The notes under the pieces were generated by a model that was not told the origin of the DNA, searched no databases, and saw nothing but the letters and a program-made list of their open reading frames with translations. From assembly GCA_013368325.1 (NCBI GenBank), contig JAACJK010000169.1, positions 496,001 to 560,000 on the forward strand: a stretch of DNA of 64,000 bases, written 5' to 3'. The stretch's first letter is position 1. Each line of letters opens with the position of its first letter. The DNA comes from Ephemerocybe angulata (lineage: Eukaryota > Basidiomycota > Agaricomycetes > Agaricales > Psathyrellaceae). Made by a program: the position numbers and the translations under genes. Positions 56,593-64,000 of the stretch are shown here, one piece after another.

Positions 56593-58099
56593 TTACGCAG
56601 ATGGCTTTTTGACGTTGTTTACCTGAATCTCCGGCCCAGCACCCGCACCTCCCTGAACTTTCCACACATCCATCCCCCCCTCTCCCCCAACAGCCACAAC
56701 GTCCCTCTGCCAATCCACGCTCAAGATCTTCTTCCCATCCCCACCCCAGGCCTTGAACACCGCCACGGCGGCCTTGGTGCTGCGAACATCCCAGACGCGC
56801 ACGACGCCGTCGTACGCTCCGGTCACCACCTGGTGCGAGGCCGGGTCCTGGGAGACGGCGACGCACGAGGGCGTGGCGGGGTGCATGAAGGAGGCGGTTG
56901 CGGCTGAGAGGTCGGTGATGCGCAGGTCGTACATCGTCATCGAGCGGTCGGTGGATACGGCGAGTGCGGACTGGCCGTTCGGCGTGATGGCGAAGTCGAG
57001 GAACGGCTTTTCGGATGCGCTCTGAGTAGTCATTAGGTCAGTTTTGGACGGGGTGTAATAGGGGTGGACTCACGATCGTGCGAGTGCATAGCGAGTTTTC
57101 GACGTCCCACAGACGCACGGTGGAGTCGAAGCCACAGCTGGCGGCTGTCGACGCTGACGTCCACGAGACCTTGGAGACGCGGCCCATGTGCGACTTCAGG
57201 ACGCTGACGGGCGCCTTCCTCTTGGGCTTCGCCTCGTCTTTTTGGATTTTTCGGCGCTTCTTCCGCTCAGCACCGACCGACTCTGGCTCTGGGACCTCGT
57301 CGGAAGCGGGTATGGAAGTGTCCCAGAGACCGATGAGGCCGTCCCATGATGAGGTGAGGAGCTGGGTTCCTCGGGCGGCGATGGAGGATACGGGTGCGGT
57401 GTGAAGGTGCAGAGACGCTAGCACTTTTGAGGAGGAGGCTGAGCCGATCGCGGGCAGTGTAATTTCGGAAATCTGGGCTGTAAGATCGTGCGAGGCGGTA
57501 ACAACGGTGTATGTCGTGTTGCCGTCCATGTCAGTCGTGTTTTCAGAAGGTAGGATGGCGAAGGAGGTGATTGGAGCGGTGTGAAGGGGTGCGTTAAGGA
57601 TAACGTTTTGAGAAAGGTCGAAAGCTCGAAGATAACCGTCGTAAGCTCCGGTTAAGAAGTGACTGTCGAAGCGTTCAGCGCCCATTAGAGCAGAAGGTTT
57701 TTCGCTACTGACCTCGACAGGCCACAAGATACCGACGAGACCCAGCTTTCGTGGGGGAATTCGGACATTTTCTGGGGAGGAAGAACCGACTCGATGTACT
57801 CTATTTCAAGAGTTTCTTCCTATACATCCATTCAGATTTGTTGATCCCAGGATGGTACCGCGACGTACCTCTCCAACACCATGTTCTGCACACCATTCTG
57901 AAAGTGTCGACCTCAAGATTTCTCCTCTAACTAAGAAGTCAAATGGTATCGATTTCTCGAGACCGAGAGCCTTGTTAACGAGCTGCGAAAGGTGGTATCG
58001 TCTCCATGTCGTCGGGATCATGAACTTTTGCGATGGCAGGGGATATTGGGTTTGCGTGGTGAACGACACCGGTTGGTTCGTAGTAGTTTCGTTATTCAT
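56593..58099 (-). CDS. YTM1: Ribosome biogenesis WD-repeat protein YTM1 (WDR12)
   Basis: Exons 58099-57869, 57819-57737, 57662-57074 and 57021-56593 join in frame to 443 residues. The N-terminal NLE domain is clear (VSFTTQTQYPLPSQKFMIPT, SIPFDFLVRGEILRSTLSEW...EETLEIEYIESVLPP). WD repeats follow: HFLTGAYDGYLRAFDLSQ, VVTASHDLTAQI, LLTSSWDGLIGLWDT, AASCGFDSTVRLWDVE, VVTGAYDGVVRVWDV, and a last strand VVAVGGEGGMDVWKV. YTM1 with ERB1 and NOP7 forms the PeBoW-type complex that matures 27S rRNA and 60S subunits in the nucleolus. It binds the Rea1 MIDAS domain through the NLE domain. A basic acidic-flanked insert (RKKRRKIQKDEAKPKRK) within the propeller could be its nuclear signal. The donor of the second intron (gtcggt) is non-consensus. 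It shares a promoter region with the divergent gene at 58.4 kb. Confidence 0.92.
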
Positions 58100-58446
58100 G
58101 GCGATAAGATTCGTTTAAGACAGTTCTTGACTGTCGTGAACTTCGTCAGGAATGTAGAAAGGGAGATGAAGCGAGTAGTAGAGAGTTGAGGAGGCTTTAC
58201 AAATTACTTACAATATTTCGGAGTTTTTAATCGGAGTTTATAAACGCTGCTTGGCATCAGGTCCAAAATCAAACATTTGATTTCAAAGCTGCCAAAGGCC
58301 ACCGCTTTTGTTGGTTTCTTCCTTCCTCCCATGTTGACCTGATATTTTTATTTTCTGTAAGTCTGAGGCATGAGTACCGTGTATTCTTCTCGGAATACTG
58401 ACTAGCTTCAGCTATAGATTTCTCCTAGATTTTCTTGTATTTTATT

Positions 58447-59850
58447 ATGGCCACCCGATACCCTTCACCCCGCAGCGCCGAACCCAGCGAACGCTGGAAG
58501 GCAGACCTAAAAGCTCGCATCGACGAGAACCTCGAAAATCTCTTAAAAGACGCAAAGGCTACATACGAACAAAAGGTTTCGGGGACACGACAGGAGGACT
58601 ACAGCGGTCGTCGCAAGTTCTACCTGGAGTACCTCCAAACGACCGAAAACCTCAAAAGTTTCGCTGCGGACGAGTATACCTATGCTCTGGAACGCGAAAA
58701 ACAGGAGCTGAGCTGGCTCTTCGCTGCTCAACCCACCGAGGAGGACGACGAGCTCGAAGCGCTCAAGGAGAAGCAGTTCGCCATCCTCAACTCCCTTCGC
58801 GAGGAGCCGCCGCTGACTCGACCTCAACCCTCCGCCCAGCCGACTCTGGACCACGTTGATCCGTTCGGATTCACCGAGTTCGCCTCCCTTTCCCCCATCT
58901 TCACACCGACTCCGTTACTCGCAGTGGCAGAATCAGCGGAATACGAATCCGAAACTGATAGCAGCCGCACCCCGTCGCCATCGCCACCGTCAACCCCACC
59001 GCTTTCTTCCTGCAATGCCTCCACGACCGCCAGCTCGATCTACTGGCAGGTCCCGGACTCCGTGAGGGACGAGGAGGAGCGTCTCCGGCGCGAGCGCACC
59101 CCGTCCCCCTCTCCGCCATCGACCCCAGCCAAGTCGTCCACGACACCGAGCATCTACTGGCAGACCCCGAGCTCAGTGAAAGAGGAGGAGGTCCGACTCC
59201 GCGCGGAACGCCAGGCGGAGCAGCAGGAGGAGTTCCACCGGAAGGCGGAGGAGATCCGGCGCCGGAACCAGGAGAAGAAGCTCAAGGCGTCGTCGGACTG
59301 GGTCGACCCGACCGACACCCCTTTCGCGCCGTCCGACGACGAGTCCTCGCGTTATACTTCCTCCACCTCGACCTCCACGACCTCCTCGTCGTTCAACTCT
59401 CCTGCTATGCCCCCGCCTGTGCCCCTCGAGCCCTTTCTCATCGCCCCCAAGTCCGAGGAGGACTTGATCCGCCTGTTCATCTTCCACGACCAGCAGTGGA
59501 CGCGTATCGAGTCGTACAAGGCGCTCCAGTGGTCCGACTTCCCCTGGCCCGTGCTCAACTTCATCGGGCCCCGTTCTGAACGTGAGCTCACCATGCCTGC
59601 CATCTCCGAGTACATCCTGTCCGCGTTCGACTGGAAGACGGACAAAGCCCGCAGCAAGGAGCGCCTCAGGGAGCACATCCGCAAGTGGCATCCCGACAGG
59701 TTTGAGGCGCGTTTCCTCTCTCGCGTTCCGGACGGCAAGGGTGAACGCGATCGGGTTCGGGCTGGAGCTGGATTGGTGGTGAGGCACCTGACGGAACTGC
59801 TGGGGCAGTTCAATGACCTGAAGAAACCGACTACCTCGAAAATACGCTGA
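58447..59850 (+). CDS. Conserved agaricomycete protein with C-terminal HPD (J-domain-like) motif
   Basis: A single-exon frame of 467 residues from the ATG at 58447 (an ATG four codons upstream at 58435 is also in frame). The N-terminal third is a charged helix (DLKARIDENLENLLKDAK ..., ALEREKQELSWLFAAQP). The middle is disordered, Ser/Pro-rich, with a duplicated cassette RTPSPSPPSTP...SSIYWQVPDSVRDEEERLRR / ERTPSPSPPSTP...SIYWQTPSSVKEEEVRLRA. A charged coil follows (EEFHRKAEEIRRRNQEKK). The C-terminal domain (WSDFPWPVL...KERLREHIRKWHPDRFEAR...) contains HPD in a helix-turn context, as in J-domain proteins and NFKBIL1-like proteins. A co-chaperone-type role is possible but unproven. Confidence 0.72.
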   Translation: MATRYPSPRSAEPSERWKADLKARIDENLENLLKDAKATYEQKVSGTRQEDYSGRRKFYLEYLQTTENLKSFAADEYTYALEREKQELSWLFAAQPTEEDDELEALKEKQFAILNSLREEPPLTRPQPSAQPTLDHVDPFGFTEFASLSPIFTPTPLLAVAESAEYESETDSSRTPSPSPPSTPPLSSCNASTTASSIYWQVPDSVRDEEERLRRERTPSPSPPSTPAKSSTTPSIYWQTPSSVKEEEVRLRAERQAEQQEEFHRKAEEIRRRNQEKKLKASSDWVDPTDTPFAPSDDESSRYTSSTSTSTTSSSFNSPAMPPPVPLEPFLIAPKSEEDLIRLFIFHDQQWTRIESYKALQWSDFPWPVLNFIGPRSERELTMPAISEYILSAFDWKTDKARSKERLREHIRKWHPDRFEARFLSRVPDGKGERDRVRAGAGLVVRHLTELLGQFNDLKKPTTSKIR

Positions 59851-60122
59851 GTGCTTGATTCCCTCTGTACCCCTACCCTTCCCTTTCTCTCTCTACCTTA
59901 CGATACCTGTAATATTTGGTTCTCCTCGATGTTCTTTCATGATTTATTCGTCTTTATATCTTCGTGCTTTGTCTTGCTTTTGTCTTGCTTTCGTCTTCGA
60001 ACCCCGTTCCATTCACATACCCAGGCCTGCCTTCGCACCTGTCTACCATACATCTTGTATATCACTAATCACCATAGACTTTTCTAGATCTGGAATCAAT
60101 CGTATACTTCGTTATACCCTAG

Positions 60123-61109
60123 CTAATCCATCTCGTCCATCGACATTCTAGCCTTCGCCTCAAAACACTCTGTCAGCGCCGCCACCTCGTCTCCGCTCTC
60201 CTGGTCCATGACCCCAGGGCTGGACGCGTGCTGCACGTAAAGACTATCGACGTCGTCCCCGTCACTCACAAGCATCCGTTCAAAGGCCATGTCGTCGTCG
60301 ACCCTGGTGGTCGAGCTGAGTGGTATCACAGCTCCTCCCCCGCCCACACTCCTTGGGGCGCGGATGGTGACAGGGTTCGGGGACGCGAGCTGCATCAAGA
60401 CCGAAGCCTCATCGACGTGCATGGATGTCAGGCCGGAGCTGCTGCGCGCCGGGAAGCGGAAGATCGAGGACCCGACCGTCCCTGAAGATTCGAGGAACCG
60501 GAAGAACGAGACTGTGTCTTCGTCGAGGATGGCGTCCAGCGTCTAAACGGTACCCGTGCCCAGCCGTGAGGAACTGACATGCCAGAAACAGTGGGAGTTA
60601 ACAACGCACCTTGGTCATATCGCGAAGAGCGACGTCGGAGTCGGTTCCATCGTCGGCCATTGTATCTTCCTTCGTGAGGTCTTCCAGCTGTGGGAGGACG
60701 ATGGAGATGCGTTCCTGCACGTATGTTTCGGGGGGTAAGTGGATATGGACGGGCGTCAACGTGTAGGACTTACCTTTGCAGCAACGAGACAGAGGTATCT
60801 CTCTTCGGCCTCGTCGCCAGTCGGCACGACCTGATACCCAAGCATAATGAGCGCGTTGTTGATTCTACCATCGACCGTATCCACGTCAAATGGGGTTTTT
60901 CTCTCTGACTAGGTATACCTGACATACCTAGTGTCCAGATCGAGCACGTCTTGCAATCGTGCCCGGGCGAGGGCAGAGGCGCTGGTAGGCGCTTCAACTG
61001 CACGGCCCTGAGTAGTGCCGGAAGGAGCGTGCATTCCCGTGTTGGCGACGGACATCTCTGCTACGGGTGCCATGTCGACTTCGACTCTGCGGGGGATAGT
61101 ATGGAACAT
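60123..61109 (-). CDS. Unrecognised helical family, member 9
   Basis: Exons 61109-60928, 60864-60774, 60714-60610 and 60542-60123 (phases 2, 0, 0), about 265 residues. The start could be 61109 (MFHTIPRRVEVDMAPVAEMS) or 61073 (MAPVAEMS). Order: ...LQDVLDLDTR; INNALIMLGYQVVPTGDEAE...LVAAK; ERISIVLPQLEDLTKEDTMA...DMTK; then TLDAILDEDTVSFFRFLESS then GTVGSSIFRF, followed by a more divergent Ser/Val/Asp-rich tail ending MSMDEMD. In the last exon R-V is replaced by T-L, but the following AILDEDT..FF matches member 8 (AILDDDTGRFF). The KRKR tail is absent. The VLPQLE exon matches member 8 residue by residue over ERISxVLPQLE. Confidence 0.68.
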
Positions 61110-61826
61110 CGCGAAGGGATGGAGACGTGAACGGCAAGAAAGGCGTTTGTTTGGAGTTTGTTGCGACCGCCACCCTCGGAACTCTTGCCTTTATCCAATA
61201 CCCATCCCACGATAAATTGGTCCAAATTTTTCAAACGCGGTTCGCTAGTCCCTCGTGGTACGTACGAACCACCCGTCTGGTGTTCATGCTTCGCTAACGG
61301 TGTCCTGAAAAGTGAACTGAACATTCCGCCCTCGGCAACTCCCTTTTGGTTCTTTGCGAATTTCAAATTTAGGCCCAAATCTATGGGAACCCCGTCATTG
61401 GATCTGTCGAACCAAGGTTGGTTGGACGGGAAATAGGCTGAAGTGCACAGCAATACAGGGTTCTTGGAAGTTTAATCGTCGCTTCGTGGTACTCGGGGAC
61501 TAGCACCGGCCTGCGATTGGACGGGAACGTCCTTTCAATGCGTATCGAGGCAACGAGGCGACGCGGGTGACAGGAAGCCTAAAGGGATTAACTGTATACA
61601 AACTTTGCGGCGTCGAGTGGTGGGAGGCTGCCTCCCTGGTCCGTCCATGCTACTCGGGGACTGGCACATTGGCACTTGGGCCGTATTAGGAAGGGGGAAA
61701 CAAGGCTATGAGGTGTTTTGGGGCGCGTTCAGAATTTTACAAAGACCCCAAAATGGTGTGTACTCTATCGGTAAGATGTTCTAACCATCTACGTCAAAAT
61801 CCTTGGATGCGGTCACAATTACTACC
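61110..61826. other. Intergenic stretch between members 9 and 10
   Basis: No supportable gene. It carries the promoter side of member 9 and the 3' flank of member 10. A short repeat (GTACTCGGGGACTAGCAC near 61489; CTACTCGGGGACTGGCAC near 61650) is present. Confidence 0.4.
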
Positions 61827-63226
61827 TCATTGGCTCCTTTTCCGCTTCAAGGACATCGTAGCAGGAGTAGGAGTGAGAGATCCAGACGACCGAAAGTCCG
61901 AATCGCCCTCGTCGAGGTCAAATTCCTCCGGCTCGTCCTCCATGTAGTCGGGCACCGCACCGAGTCTGACGCCCCACCCGCCCCACCCACTCCCGAACGC
62001 ATGTATTTGCCTCCTGCTACTGCTCGCGATGGGCTGGCAGTGTTCAGTCTCGCGGCACTCGCACCCGATTGGGTGGTACTTCTGAGCTCTGGCTAACGCC
62101 GAATGAGGGGGCAATGACTCCAGTGACCGTCCGAGCAGCTGAGGGAGAAAGGGAAGAGGAGCGTCGGGGGTTTCATCGATTGAGGCTGGGCGTTCTGTAG
62201 ATGGGCGTGGCTCTTCACCGCCTGCGCCGTTGTCGGCCTTATTCAAACTTTCCAGCAGCGCTGCCATGTAGGCTGGGACGGCAGCGATGCGAGGCGTAGT
62301 GGAGGGCTGCGGGGCATCGTCCAATTTGCTATCGGCGCCGGCGTCGTCGATGGTAGGTGCTGTGATAGGGATCGGCGCTCCTCCGGCAACGTGGTCGGTG
62401 CGGTGTATCATACATCCTTCCTTGCATCCTTCTGGTTTATATTTCTTGATGAACGCTTGCCTAGCCTTCTGCAATTCATCGAGCATAGCTAAGAGCCCTG
62501 TAGGCGGAGGGGGCGGAGGGATCGCGGCGTCGAGTATGCCACATTCTTCGAGCCACTCGAAGCAGGAGGCGTCGTCGTCGTCGATTATTTCCTCCACACG
62601 CTACCGTGACGTTAGCGACATCCAGTATAACGCCTCTCCTACTGAAGTACGACACTTACCTCCTGGACCCATCCTAGGGTTATTTGCTCCTTAGAGACTG
62701 GGGCATTCTCGTTCCTCTTCCCCTTCCTATCGACAATGGGAGGTCTGTAATCCTTCGCCATTTCATCCACGATTTCCAGGGGCCTAACCTCATGCTTCAA
62801 AGCCTCGATTTGTGGCAAGATTCGCGAAAGGCGTTCCTTGAAGCAAATAGTCAATTTTCTCCGAAAGGAGAGTTGGATGGGAGACGACGTACCTTTGCGT
62901 CTACGAGCGTCTCGTAGTCAATATTTTCGACCTCGTCGTCTTCAGTTCCTATCGATACTCTGAGTTGTATCGCCCTCAAAGCTAGATTTACTCTGACATA
63001 TGTCAGACAAATGCCTATATTGTGGATGAACGGTAGAAGAGCTTTGAGCATACCTGGAATCTAGATGTCGCATCTCTCTCAGCGTTTGACCAACGATGTC
63101 CATCGACGGTCCTGCGGCACCTGGCAGAGATAGGCCGTCGACTCTGCCCAACTCGACCCGCGGTTCGTTCTCGCCTCGCTGTGGTGAGCCTGGCTGGGAT
63201 TGGATGGGGTCCACTACGCTGCTCAT
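61827..63226 (-). CDS. Unrecognised helical family, member 10
   Basis: Exons 63226-63054, 62992-62893, 62836-62660 and 62600-61827 (phases 2, 0, 0) give 407 residues. The ATG at 63226 opens MSSVVDPIQSQPGSPQRGEN. Order: ...REMRHLDSR; VNLALRAIQLRVSIGTEDDE...LVDAK; ERLSRILPQIEALKHEVRPL...WVQE; RVEEIIDDDDASCFEWLEEC then GILDAAIPPPPPPTG, a linker, ARAQKYHPIGCECRETEHCQ, and SGSLTPTPATMSLKRKRSQ. Exons 1 and 2 together encode exactly 91 codons, as in the longer-start model of member 9. The tail ends with a KRKR nuclear-signal-like stretch shared with member 8. A Cys/His-bearing insert (CKEGCMIH, CECRETEHC) is not seen in the others and could bind metal. Highly likely a real gene; function unknown. 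Confidence 0.72.
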
Positions 63227-64000
63227 GTCGATGATAGAGTAGATAGGTACAGAGAAGGGGCAGAAGACAGGAAAAGGGGAAGGGAGGACCCATGACAACC
63301 CCAAAATCAACCCTGTGAGCTTATATGGGCGGACACCCCGCCCGTCGCAAAGAGAAGGGTCTACGAAGTTGGAATTCTCTCTCTGCCTCGTGCCCTGCCT
63401 CATGCTTTGCTAAACACCACTGGTATATCCATTATTGAATGAGCTCCTCAACTTGAAGCAGGCACGGAACTAATGGGGTCGTCTTGAGGATGTCACATCC
63501 CAAGGCCACGATAAGGATCGACCGGTGCTCTGGAGAACATAGCCCGTCCCCAAATTTTTGCAGATATACCGCTTGCCAAACACGAACGCACGAAAGCAGA
63601 CCGTGAAACTGCACGACGCAGTAGTGCACCACGGTCCAACTTACAGAAAGCCGATCAAATGTTGACATCCGGCGCTATGCTTCCTGTTTGCCTGCAGAAA
63701 AAGCTAATTTGAGCACTTAGCGATCTAATGCATTGCGCGCCACTTTAATCATGACCCTTTCAAGGCTGTGGTCCTATCTTCGCAATTGGGGGACGAGCGA
63801 CTTACACGGGCGCTTAGTGCTAAAATCACGCCTTGTCACAGAGCAGTCACATTGGTTCCTGTGTCACGCCCTCCAAAAAGAGACTCGGAGTAGACGCCGA
63901 GGACCACTGGCAGATCTGCTGTGACCTCGAAGATCAGATTAGGTTGTTTCTATCGCTAATTCAGGCGGTCCCATTCACTCTATTGGTAAAGGCTGTACAT
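63227..64000. other. Intergenic stretch at right edge
   Basis: No supportable gene. The short frames have no splice context. One GGGCGCTTAG (reverse AAGCGCCC) word is at about 63799. A gene starting beyond the window cannot be excluded. Confidence 0.4.

Noticed and set aside
36321..63226. Idea that the ten-gene cluster is a homeodomain mating-type locus
   Set aside because: No homeodomain (WFxNRR) or pheromone/receptor gene was found in any frame.

Overview
This window is eukaryotic nuclear DNA from a filamentous basidiomycete, most likely an Agaricomycete. Most genes are split by many 45-75 base GT-AG introns. Several families are typical of mushroom-type fungi: DUF6533/DUF6534-like membrane proteins, a TPR-CHAT protein, a MYND-finger protein, a CorA-like membrane protein and SRPK-like kinases. 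No rRNA, CRISPR array or bacterial operon was seen. All gene models were spliced by eye, so exon ends are provisional.

Layout. 1-1 kb: 5' part of a DUF6533-like membrane gene running off the left edge. 2-4 kb: F-box-like protein. 4.4-6.9 kb: CorA-like membrane protein. 7.1-7.8 kb: inverted-repeat element around GC-rich palindromes. 8.5-11.7 kb: secreted GH92 alpha-mannosidase with many introns. 12.1-15.7 kb: a small unknown gene, then a 988-residue TPR-CHAT protein. 15.9-16.4 kb: Nudix hydrolase. 17.2-20.2 kb: mucin-like single-pass surface protein, preceded by a degenerate cupredoxin-like stretch. 20.3-22.7 kb: MYND protein. 23.35 kb: tRNA-Gly(GCC) with an intron. 23.8-31.3 kb: three tandem DUF6534-like membrane genes. 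31.3-35.9 kb: gene-poor.

The right half (36-63 kb) is the most unusual part. It holds ten short multi-exon genes that I read as one unrecognised, strongly diverged family: six in tandem at 36.3-44.4 kb, one at 47 kb, and three at 55.3, 60.1 and 61.8 kb. They share a splice plan: a phase-2 intron before a V/I-x-x-x-L/I helix, a phase-0 intron after A-K/R, and a phase-0 intron usually before R/K-M/V-x-x-I. Three adjacent members also share a promoter block with a CACGTG box. Among them lie two divergently oriented SRPK-like pseudokinases flanking a small secreted-protein gene. Near the right end are the conserved ribosome-biogenesis gene YTM1 and an HPD-motif protein.

The conserved genes (YTM1, GH92, Nudix, tRNA) are ordinary housekeeping or secretion functions. 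The family, the pseudokinases, the TPR-CHAT protein and the membrane-protein tandem look like fast-evolving accessory content. Nothing in the sequence tells directly what the ten-gene family does.
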